From: a virus
DNA: 20,370 nucleotides
Direction: 5' to 3' (one strand)
Virus record (IMG/VR): IMGVR_UViG_3300008012_000263
Location: 1-20,370 of that record
Of this stretch, positions 5,551-11,648 are shown piece after piece. Positions within the stretch are counted from its first letter, which is position 1. Each line of letters begins with the position of its first letter. Position numbers and translations under genes: made by a program. Below the pieces are notes generated by a model. That model searched no databases. It was not told where the DNA came from and was given only the letters and a program-made list of their open reading frames with translations.

Positions 5551-5714
5551 GTGATGAAAACCTGTTGAGCCTCAAGTCTGCTGCAGACGAGGCGTATGAA
5601 AAAGCGGTTGCTGCCGACTGGAACAACGACCCAAGAGCCGAGTTCCTATGGCGTGAATACTACAGACTGAAAGAAAAGTTAGAGAAAGGAGAGCTTTATG
5701 AGCCAAGATTCTGA
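5547..5714 (+). CDS. 55-residue helical protein of unknown function
   Basis: The ATG overlaps the hydrolase stop (ATGA at 5547-5550). The product begins MSDENLLSLKSAADEAYEKA and ends KLEKGELYEPRF, highly charged and predicted as two helices, possibly coiled-coil. Its 3' end overlaps the next gene by 17 bases. Only a weak GGTGGG lies before the start, so translation is probably coupled to the hydrolase. No family recognised. Confidence 0.52.
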   Translation: MSDENLLSLKSAADEAYEKAVAADWNNDPRAEFLWREYYRLKEKLEKGELYEPRF

Positions 5715-5955
5715 CAAACAATTCGAAGACGACATGAAAGGTGTGTTGTTCAATAACGGCACCGATAACCCGAAGGCACCGAACATCAAGGGCGAGTGCA
5801 CGATTGAGGGCAAGAAGTATGAGATTGCTGGATGGCGCAACACGTCCAAGGCTGGCAAAACATACTACAGCCTCAAGTTTCAAGAACCGTGGGAGCCAGC
5901 GAAACAATTCTCGGATAGCGAGGGGCTGTTCCCGGAGCCGGAGGACTTGGAATAA
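5698..5955 (+). CDS. Small conserved phage protein, DUF736-like features
   Basis: 85 residues. MSQDSDKQFEDDMKG is followed by LFNNGTDNPKAPNIKGECTI, GKKYEIAGWRNTSKAG and KTYYSLKFQ, then a Pro/Glu tail. The alternation of strands with G-K-Y-x-x-A-x-W and G-x-x-Y-x-S-L-x-F recalls small phage proteins related to DUF736, sometimes called ssDNA-binding-like, but I cannot confirm the family. AGGAG lies six to seven bases before the ATG. Confidence 0.62.
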   Translation: MSQDSDKQFEDDMKGVLFNNGTDNPKAPNIKGECTIEGKKYEIAGWRNTSKAGKTYYSLKFQEPWEPAKQFSDSEGLFPEPEDLE

Positions 5956-6308
5956 TGGGTAAGGTAGTAAAGTTTCCTAGCGGTGCGGCAGATTATGACC
6001 CGAAAGATTTGAGGCCGGAAGATGCGGATCTTATTTCTATCTGCCCGATGGACTGGGAGTTCGTTCCTTTGTTCGAAAGCGAGATAAAACATTTGTCGTG
6101 GTGGGGCGTGTCGGGTTTCTGGCACATTGAAGATGATTTGAACATCAAGCTTATTGCTTTGTTCAAGGATAAACGTGACGCGGTTTTATACGCTGTCGGC
6201 AAGAACGAAAGAGTGGAGCCGGACATGCCAGAAGATACATTGGCGGAGCTTCGGTCGGCCATTCTTCATAACAAGGAACCGGAGGAACCTGATGATACCA
6301 TCCATTGA
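5955..6308 (+). CDS. Hypothetical protein
   Basis: 117 residues. The N-terminus has VVKFPSGAADYDPKDLRPED, then an aromatic stretch (HLSWWGVSGFWHIEDD) and a helical, acidic C-terminus (ELRSAILHNKEPEEPDD). No family recognised. GGAGG precedes the ATG, which shares a base with the previous stop, and the 3' end overlaps the next gene by 17 bases. Confidence 0.6.
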   Translation: MGKVVKFPSGAADYDPKDLRPEDADLISICPMDWEFVPLFESEIKHLSWWGVSGFWHIEDDLNIKLIALFKDKRDAVLYAVGKNERVEPDMPEDTLAELRSAILHNKEPEEPDDTIH

Positions 6309-6501
6309 AAATCCACCGCTGGTTTACATGCGGTCACGGGGGGATGGTAAAACACCCGACAAACAATATGTGGCTGAGATAGTCACAGTGTCTAGCGATG
6401 GCACAGCACAGATATGGCCTCTGTCCTTGCGGCAGGTGCTGAACATGACAATAATAGGATTAGGAGAAATGAACCGAAATGGAGTTATCAGTGACGAGTA
6501 A
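6292..6501 (+). CDS. Small hypothetical protein
   Basis: 69 residues from the ATG at 6292, preceded by GGAGG at 6281-6285; the same frame is open further upstream but has no convincing start there. MIPSIENPPLVYMRSRGDGK is followed by YVAEIVTVSSDGTAQIWPLS, a likely beta-hairpin, and a polar end. Function unknown. It overlaps the previous gene and the ribbon-helix-helix gene that follows. Confidence 0.55.
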   Translation: MIPSIENPPLVYMRSRGDGKTPDKQYVAEIVTVSSDGTAQIWPLSLRQVLNMTIIGLGEMNRNGVISDE

Positions 6502-6670
6502 GAAGGTTGGACGCCCACGCATATTTGACAAACGCGTGACACTGAGTTTTGATTTAGATAAATCGTTATATGATTTGTTGAACGCGGAGGCTGAAGCAAA
6601 GGGAACCAGCAAGAGTTCTATTTTGCGTCAGGCAATTAAAGAATATTTAACAATGGAGGATTTAGGATGA
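6491..6670 (+). CDS. Ribbon-helix-helix DNA-binding protein
   Basis: 59 residues from a GTG at 6491 with GGAG six bases upstream; an ATG at 6479 in the same frame is possible but more poorly spaced. KKVGRPRIFDKRVTLSFDLD gives a basic arm and beta strand, then KSLYDLLNAEAEAKGTSKSS and ILRQAIKEYL give the two helices of the CopG/MetJ/Arc fold. Such proteins bind DNA as dimers through the strand and usually act as repressors. As the next-to-last gene of the early operon it is a candidate regulator of the 1689-1753 promoters or of the replication operon. Confidence 0.75.
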   Translation: MTSKKVGRPRIFDKRVTLSFDLDKSLYDLLNAEAEAKGTSKSSILRQAIKEYLTMEDLG

Positions 6671-6894
6671 GATGGCCAAGCAGGGACGGTAGACTGTGGA
6701 CACCTTGGAAGGTGCAGGGTTTGGGGCTTTGGAGCAGGGGGCTACCGAAGTCCCCTGCATGTGACCCCGTCACTTGTGCTGAGTGTCCGGGTGGAGAAAG
6801 GTGCTGCAACTATGCACCACCTTCTCACCCTAGCGACGAAACAACATACGTTAGTTATGATGACGACGGATACCCTGCCCGTCGGAGGCGTTAG
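6667..6894 (+). CDS. Small Cys-rich protein, last gene of early operon
   Basis: 75 residues. Trp/Gly-rich and basic at first (WPSRDGRLWTPWKVQGLGLW), then CDPVTCAECPGGERCCNY, five cysteines in 15 residues that could bind a metal, and a basic end (ARRRR). The ATG overlaps the previous TGA and GGAGG lies upstream. The last 44 bases run over the 3' end of the minus-strand ribbon-helix-helix gene. No family recognised. Confidence 0.52.
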   Translation: MRWPSRDGRLWTPWKVQGLGLWSRGLPKSPACDPVTCAECPGGERCCNYAPPSHPSDETTYVSYDDDGYPARRRR

Positions 6895-7024
6895 CCTGAC
6901 TTGCCTGATGGATTAGAAAACTAATCTGTCGGGCAATGCTTCGCTCATTTTCTTTTGCCAATCGTTTTACCGATTCATATGCCTCAATCGGCAAGGCAAC
7001 ACTTTTATACTTTGTAGTATCCAT
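6851..7024 (-). CDS. Second ribbon-helix-helix protein, Arc-like
   Basis: 57 residues, easily overlooked for its length. KYKSVALPIEAYESVKRLA, then ENERSIARQISFLIHQAS and a basic His/Arg tail, show the strand plus two helices of the Arc/CopG class. AGGA lies about seven bases before the ATG at 7022-7024, inside the last codons of the SNF2 helicase gene, whose stop ends one base away. It is therefore co-transcribed with the helicase and may control the divergent 8.5-kb promoter region. It is antisense to the end of the + strand early operon and carries that operon's hairpin on its opposite strand. Confidence 0.68.
   Translation of the reverse strand: MDTTKYKSVALPIEAYESVKRLAKENERSIARQISFLIHQASQANASDGQGIRRHHN
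6901..6936 (+). terminator. 16-bp hairpin with AAAA loop, likely early-operon terminator
   Basis: Bases 6901-6916 pair with 6921-6936 without a gap: 13 Watson-Crick pairs and three G-U pairs that are valid only in the + strand RNA (they become A-C in the other strand). The loop is AAAA. T-rich sequence follows (ATTTTCTTTT ending about 6956). It begins six bases after the last + strand stop and lies inside the antisense ribbon-helix-helix gene. The T-run is interrupted, so read-through is possible. Confidence 0.62.
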
Positions 7025-7025
7025 T

Positions 7026-8474
7026 TTACTTTCCTACTTTTAACCATTGCCGCATGTCTTCACCGAGAGATGCGCCAGCTAACTTAATTTTATTCTGAAG
7101 GGCGCGAACGATATACTCGTCCACAGTCCCCTCAGAAATCAGGTCAACGTATGTGACCGCTCTTGTTTGACCAATCCGGTGACAACGGTCTTCCGATTGG
7201 ACGCGGGTCTCGAGGTTAAAGTCATTCGAGTAATAGACTACGTTATGCGCGGCGGTGAGCGTAAGCCCATAACCAGCGGTTTGCGGGTTGCCCACAAAGA
7301 ACCGAGTTTCGTGATCCGGGTTTTGAAAGTTCTCGACCAAGGCTTCACGATCATCATCACTTGTGGATCCGTAGTAAGAGCCTACAGACTTTTCGCCATA
7401 GGCTTTCTGCAGGGCTTCGACAATCTTCTCTATGTCACGGCGGAACCGTGCCCAGATGATTACCTTCCCTGACATCTCGTCCAGCACTTCCAACATTGCG
7501 TCGATACGGCGGGACGGGATTTCGTAGAAGTTGCCTTCCTCATCTATAGGCACGTAGCCACAGAGGATTTGCTGCAATCGGAGGAGCTGTGTCATTGCTT
7601 CTTGTGCAGTGATTAGCTCATCATCGAGTATCAGCAGGGCGTTCTTCTTCATATCAGTGTATGCCCGGACTTGTTCCGGGGACAGCGCGACATGGCGCGA
7701 GGTGTATGTTTTTTCTGGCAGGTCGAGGCAGTCTTTCTTCAACACACGGGTTGAGAAGCCGGACACTTTGTCTGCCAGTTCAGGTAAGTTTCGAAAGCCG
7801 ACGACTTTGTTGAATGAGTGAGAACCCATGTGCTGTCGTTTGATAACGGCGTAGCGAGCCTGAAAAGAATAAAAGTTGTTGTAGCCTAGCAGGTTGGCGT
7901 TGAGAAAGTTGCATTGTGCGAACAAGTCCATGGGGCTTTGTGTTACAGGCGACCCAGTCAGGATGCGTCTGTAGTCTGCACGTTCTGCAAGCTTAGTGAC
8001 AATCTTTGTGCGCTTGGCTTTTGGATTTTTGATTGTTGTGCTTTCGTCCACGGCAAACATAACTGTCTGCTGGTTCATAAACTTCTGCACGTACTGAACA
8101 CATTTGGTGCCTACGAATGCTTCGATGTTAACCACGAGGATACGGAGACCGTCGTGATAGTGAAGAGCGTCAGCAAGTTCTTTCTGCTGTGTCTTGTTCG
8201 CGCTGCTGCGCCACGTGAATACTTTATGCGGGATGCGCTCGGGCATATGGATGGGAACTTCTTTCAGAACCCAGTTGCGATACACACCCTTCGGTGCAAC
8301 AATAACCAGAGTCGTGATGCGGCCTTGCTCATACAGGAAAGCGGCGTTGTCGATAAGCACTTTGGACTTACCGCAACCCATCTCCATAAAATACGCATAC
8401 ACACTTTGCTCGCAGCTGCGCTCGAAAGCATCACGCTGGTGCTGGTATGGTTCTGTTTTATATGCGTAGGCCAC
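7026..8474 (-). CDS. SNF2-family DNA helicase/translocase
   Basis: 482 residues, a complete superfamily 2 engine: Q-motif-like YQHQRDAF, Walker A MGCGKS (Lys36), VIVAPKGVYRNW (motif Ia), Walker B DEST (143-146), LTGSPVTQSP (motif III), then the second lobe with VIIWARFRRDIE, GYGLTLTAAHNVVYYS and motif VI SEDRCHRIGQT. This is the compact phage SNF2 type without accessory domains. It uses ATP to translocate on duplex DNA, probably helping replication, recombination or roadblock removal. DEST in place of DEAH is a common variant in phage members. The GTG start has only a weak GGA site. It is transcribed away from the replication operon, with a ribbon-helix-helix gene directly after it. Confidence 0.9.
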   Translation of the reverse strand: MAYAYKTEPYQHQRDAFERSCEQSVYAYFMEMGCGKSKVLIDNAAFLYEQGRITTLVIVAPKGVYRNWVLKEVPIHMPERIPHKVFTWRSSANKTQQKELADALHYHDGLRILVVNIEAFVGTKCVQYVQKFMNQQTVMFAVDESTTIKNPKAKRTKIVTKLAERADYRRILTGSPVTQSPMDLFAQCNFLNANLLGYNNFYSFQARYAVIKRQHMGSHSFNKVVGFRNLPELADKVSGFSTRVLKKDCLDLPEKTYTSRHVALSPEQVRAYTDMKKNALLILDDELITAQEAMTQLLRLQQILCGYVPIDEEGNFYEIPSRRIDAMLEVLDEMSGKVIIWARFRRDIEKIVEALQKAYGEKSVGSYYGSTSDDDREALVENFQNPDHETRFFVGNPQTAGYGLTLTAAHNVVYYSNDFNLETRVQSEDRCHRIGQTRAVTYVDLISEGTVDEYIVRALQNKIKLAGASLGEDMRQWLKVGK

Positions 8475-8497
8475 GATTTATCCCTGAAAAAATGTAG

Positions 8498-8533
8498 TTG
8501 ACATGGGATAGCATGGTCTATATACGTAGTCAA
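8498..8533. promoter_or_regulatory. Overlapping divergent promoters for replication operon and SNF2 gene
   Basis: On the + strand, a perfect TTGACA (8498-8503) is followed after 17 bases by TATACG (or after 15 by TATATA), a good candidate for the replication operon starting at 8674. On the minus strand, TTGACT (complement of 8528-8533) is followed after 17 bases by TATCCC, a weaker candidate for the helicase starting at 8474. The two overlap, so they may compete. Boxes were judged by eye. Confidence 0.55.
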
Positions 8534-8580
8534 GTCATTCAGTTTTTGCTTAGGGGTAAGTTCTCGAAATTGAATGATGG

Positions 8581-8619
8581 TAGCGGGGCAGTTTTCGAGG
8601 ATGGTTAGCTGCCCCGTTA
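8581..8619 (+). promoter_or_regulatory. Structured 5' leader hairpin of replication operon
   Basis: CGGGGCAG (8584-8591) pairs perfectly with CTGCCCCG (8609-8616). The stem extends outward with TAG/TTA (one G-U pair) to 11 bp around a 17-base loop. No T-run follows, so it is not a typical terminator; it more likely sits in the mRNA leader between the 8.5-kb promoter and the AGAAGGAG ribosome binding site at 8660-8667. An AAGCCGACGGG element follows at 8626-8636. The rest of 8475-8673 holds no gene. Confidence 0.55.
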
Positions 8620-8673
8620 CACCCAAAGCCGACGGGCTATAAACGGGAACGTAGAAACTAGAAGGAGTGTCCA

Positions 8674-9231
8674 ATGTCAGGACTATTCGAACAGATGGAA
8701 GCAGACGCATCAGCGTTTGACGAAATCAAAACCGAGGGCGGGTCAAAATTATCCGACCTCATTCGAGAAGCGCAAAAACAATCTTCGCTCCTCGAGCAGC
8801 ACGAGCAAGCTGCCAAAGATGCCAAGAAAGAGTATCAGCGCATTACTCGTGAATTGATCCCCGCAGAAATGGAAGCAATGGGTCTTGAGCGTGTCGATGT
8901 TGACGGTAACTCAATATCGCTCAATCAATTCGTATATGCATCCATCCCCGCAAGTCGCAAGGAAGAAGCTTTTAACTTCCTGCGGTCAGTGGGTGAGGAC
9001 GACATCATCAAGAACGAAGTCACTGTCCAGTTTGGCAAAGGCCAAGACAACAGGGCTGGTGCGTTCTTTGACGATTGTCTGAATCAGGGTTATGACCCAG
9101 CACAAAAGCAGTCGGTTCATCCGATGACGCTAAAAGGCTGGGTAAAGGAACGGCTGCAAGCAGGAGAGGAAATCGACCTCGAAATGTTTGGAGCTTATGT
9201 TGGAACCGAAGCGAAGATCAAAAGGAAGTAA
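8674..9231 (+). CDS. Conserved phage protein with N-terminal coiled coil
   Basis: 185 residues. The first third is helical and charged (SDLIREAQKQSSLLEQHEQA, then KDAKKEYQRITREL), followed by PAEMEAMGLERVDVDGNSIS, a mixed middle, and a conserved-looking end: VHPMTLKGWVKERL, then EIDLEMFGAYVGTEAKIKRK. I have seen this architecture in many phages directly before the ssDNA-binding-like protein, but I do not know a proven function; nuclease-inhibitor-like roles are only a guess. AGAAGGAG precedes the ATG. As the first gene of the replication operon, with a long structured leader, it is likely made early and in quantity. Confidence 0.72.
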   Translation: MSGLFEQMEADASAFDEIKTEGGSKLSDLIREAQKQSSLLEQHEQAAKDAKKEYQRITRELIPAEMEAMGLERVDVDGNSISLNQFVYASIPASRKEEAFNFLRSVGEDDIIKNEVTVQFGKGQDNRAGAFFDDCLNQGYDPAQKQSVHPMTLKGWVKERLQAGEEIDLEMFGAYVGTEAKIKRK

Positions 9232-9236
9232 TCGCT

Positions 9237-10055
9237 ATGTCTCAAACACAAACTAAAGAAGTCGCTGTCAAAGAAGAGAAGACAGCAATCGCATTGCCCG
9301 AAGAAATGTTGGGCGCATTTATGGAAGACGCAGGAGCCGGAACCGAGAACATCGGAGCCGACGACATGAAGATCCCGTTCATTCGGGTGCTTCAGCCAGT
9401 GTCTCCCCAACTCAAGAAAAAGGACTCCGCATACATATCGGGAGCCGAAGCTGGTGACATCTTCAACACTGTCACTGGTCAGGTCTGGAAAGCAGAGGAT
9501 GGCGTGAAAGTTATCCCGTGTGCCTACGTCAAAAAATTCTTGGAGTTCGGACCCTACGAACAGGGTGGTGGGTTCAAAGGTGAGCTTGCCCCGAACAGCA
9601 AGGACGTTCTCGGTGCAGAGCGTGTCGGTAATAAAGACATTCTGCCGAGCGGGAATGAGTTGGTTACGTCTGCACAGCACTATGTGCAGATCCAAGATCC
9701 CAGCACCGGGACTTGGCAAACAGCAATCGTTGACATGAAGTCAACAAGTCTGAAAGTGTCTCGTCAGTGGAACACGCAAATCCAGATGCAGCAAGGTATG
9801 TCGAACGGTAAGGCGTTCAAGATTCCTAGCTTTGGTTGCATTTGGGAGTTGACTACTGATGAGTTCTCGAATGACATGGGTAGCTGGAACGGCTGGAAGA
9901 TTGTTGGCCGTAACGGTTACGTCGAAGATGCGGAGCTCTATAAGAGCTGCAAAGAGTTCGGCCAAATGGTGAACGCAGGGGAGGTTGCTACGGCTTCCGA
10001 CCCAGACTTGGAAGATTCCTCCCAGAAAACCGAGTCATCTGACGTCCCATTTTAA
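9237..10055 (+). CDS. Putative ssDNA-binding protein with SSB-like tail
   Basis: 272 residues. A charged N-terminus leads to the conserved block DDMKIPFIRVLQPVSPQL and YISGAEAGDIFNTVTG, then GVKVIPCAYVKKFLEFGPY and further beta-rich sequence. The C-terminus is disordered and acidic (DPDLEDSSQKTESSDVPF) and ends DVPF, close to the DIPF tip by which bacterial SSB recruits partners. Proteins with this IPF/GDI block are often annotated in marine phages as ssDNA-binding; the biochemical evidence is for the family at best, and I infer it here. AAGGAAG lies before the ATG. Its position directly before primase, helicase and polymerase supports the role. Confidence 0.65.
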   Translation: MSQTQTKEVAVKEEKTAIALPEEMLGAFMEDAGAGTENIGADDMKIPFIRVLQPVSPQLKKKDSAYISGAEAGDIFNTVTGQVWKAEDGVKVIPCAYVKKFLEFGPYEQGGGFKGELAPNSKDVLGAERVGNKDILPSGNELVTSAQHYVQIQDPSTGTWQTAIVDMKSTSLKVSRQWNTQIQMQQGMSNGKAFKIPSFGCIWELTTDEFSNDMGSWNGWKIVGRNGYVEDAELYKSCKEFGQMVNAGEVATASDPDLEDSSQKTESSDVPF

Positions 10056-10097
10056 GCCGACGGGGGTGGGGCTTTTTCCCTCTGTGCCTCACCCCCC
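10054..10097 (+). promoter_or_regulatory. Two alternative hairpins between SSB-like gene and primase
   Basis: AAGCC (10054-10058) can pair with GGCTT (10070-10074), followed by a T-run to 10077, a short intrinsic-terminator shape. A stronger hairpin, 10062-10072 with 10086-10096 (11 bp, one G-U), uses the same GGGC bases and puts the T-run in its loop, so only one can form at a time. The primase ribosome binding site GAGGT follows at 10106. This fits attenuation or a processing site, which would set SSB-like protein above primase. Confidence 0.5.
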
Positions 10098-10115
10098 ACA
10101 TCTTCGAGGTAAACA

Positions 10116-11648
10116 ATGGAAAACATTCAGAGGTTCATGGCTTTGTTCAAAGGGTTTGAACAAGCACATGGACAGACTATAATAAAAGGAACACGCAAAA
10201 GCGGCAAAGAAGAGGCCGACAGTCGTGTTATACGAACTCCTTTAGACGAAGGACACATAGAAAAACATTTTGATGGGGCTGTAGGTGCAGGATCGATTCC
10301 AATCAATGCTGATAATAATTGCCGATTCGGCTGCATTGACGTGGACGTTTACCCTCTTGATCACGGGAGTATTGTTGATGAGTGCAACTCTCGTGGCATC
10401 CCTGCTGTTGTTTGTCGTTCTAAATCTGGTGGTGCTCACGTCTACTTTTTTATCGACGGTATACTCAGTGCTACGGACATGCGCGACAAACTCGGAGAGA
10501 TTGCCGCGTGTCTTGGCTATGGTTCGTCAGAGATTTTCCCGAAACAAGAAAAACTATTAGTCGAACGCGGCGACGTAGGGAACTTTATAAACCTTCCATA
10601 CTTTGATGGTGACCGGACACTGCGTCCGGCTTACGACGACAAAGCTAAAGAGTTGTCGTTGGAAGAGTTCTTGGACTATGCGGAAAGCAAGCGCACACCG
10701 CCGGGTGAGTTCATGGATTTGCAGCTAGGCACTAGCACAGAGTTCATGCCGGAGTGTCCACCGTGCCTTGTGACTTTGACAACCATGGGTATTGGTGAGG
10801 GTCTCCGTAACGAGACGATGTTTAATGTCGGCGTGATGTATCAGAAGATGGATCCCGACAACTGGAGGAGTTTGCTAGAGCAACACAACGCGCAGTATGT
10901 TTCGCCTCCGCTACCTGCCGCCGAGATTGTGCAGCTGCAGCAAACGCTGGAAAAGAAAGAGTATCAATACGGCTGTAAGAAGGCACCGCTTCAAGATTAC
11001 TGCAACAAGTCTCTCTGCTTACAGCGCAAGTATGGCGTAGGTAATGGCAACGGCCAGTCTTTGGAAATCACGGGCATGAGTGTCGTGTTGTCCGAGCCGC
11101 GTGTCTGGTTTGTGGATATCGGTGGTGAGCGTTTGGAGCTGACCAGTGAAGAGGTTCAGATCCAGCAGAAGTTTGGCCGGGCGTGTCTTGACCAGCTAGG
11201 CTGGTTGCCGCCAATCGTAAAGCAGTCGGACTGGACAACTATGATGAATCTTGCCTTGCAAGAGTGCATGAAGATTGAGGTTCCGCCGGAACTAACAAAC
11301 AGAGGCCAGTTCACAGACTTACTTGAGTCATTCTGCACAGGTAGGGTGCAAGCAATGTCTCCAGAGGAATTGATATTAGGTAAGCCTTTCACGGAAGAAG
11401 GCGAGGTGTTCTTCAAGTTGGATGCACTCATGGACTACATGAAGGCAAAGAACTTTACGCAATACACACGTGGTCAGGTGCAGGAGCGTCTGAAAGAACT
11501 AAACAACGGCAGTTCTTCTAGTCACGTTAAATCGTTTCGTGACAAGGCTGGTAAACCCAAAGCAGTGCGCGTTTGGTCTGTGCCGGAGTTTCAAGCAGAT
11601 GTTGATTTACCACATGCAGACATAGCCGGAGAAGGAGTTCCGTTTTGA
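10116..11648 (+). CDS. Archaeo-eukaryotic-type primase (AEP), TOTE-like
   Basis: 510 residues. The primase-polymerase core is in the first 200: FGCIDVDVYP supplies the metal ligands Asp75 and Asp77, RSKSGGAHVYFF supplies His108, and SSEIFPKQEKLLVERGDVGN then FINLPYFDG are typical of the primase of TOTE-type systems. A helical PriCT-like part follows (GLRNETMFNVGVMYQKMDPD), then YGCKKAPLQDYCNKSLCLQ, a Cys cluster that may bind metal. The C-terminal third is unassigned, and the protein ends GEGVPF. It would make primers for the polymerase encoded downstream. No helicase domain is fused to it; the helicase is the next gene, whose TTG overlaps its stop. Confidence 0.82.
   Translation: MENIQRFMALFKGFEQAHGQTIIKGTRKSGKEEADSRVIRTPLDEGHIEKHFDGAVGAGSIPINADNNCRFGCIDVDVYPLDHGSIVDECNSRGIPAVVCRSKSGGAHVYFFIDGILSATDMRDKLGEIAACLGYGSSEIFPKQEKLLVERGDVGNFINLPYFDGDRTLRPAYDDKAKELSLEEFLDYAESKRTPPGEFMDLQLGTSTEFMPECPPCLVTLTTMGIGEGLRNETMFNVGVMYQKMDPDNWRSLLEQHNAQYVSPPLPAAEIVQLQQTLEKKEYQYGCKKAPLQDYCNKSLCLQRKYGVGNGNGQSLEITGMSVVLSEPRVWFVDIGGERLELTSEEVQIQQKFGRACLDQLGWLPPIVKQSDWTTMMNLALQECMKIEVPPELTNRGQFTDLLESFCTGRVQAMSPEELILGKPFTEEGEVFFKLDALMDYMKAKNFTQYTRGQVQERLKELNNGSSSSHVKSFRDKAGKPKAVRVWSVPEFQADVDLPHADIAGEGVPF

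Noticed and set aside
1-5885. Recurring CAAGTTTCA (1, 345, about 3970, 5052, 5873)
   Set aside because: Some copies fall on Lys-Phe codons and the number is small; it may only reflect codon preference and the general CAAG richness.
7914-8501. + strand open frame of 195 residues
   Set aside because: It lies antisense to the SNF2 helicase, whose motifs are unmistakable; Cys/His/Phe-rich shadow composition.
9195-9719. Minus-strand open frame of 174 residues
   Set aside because: Antisense to the ssDNA-binding-like gene, Cys/Phe-rich, no motif; a shadow.
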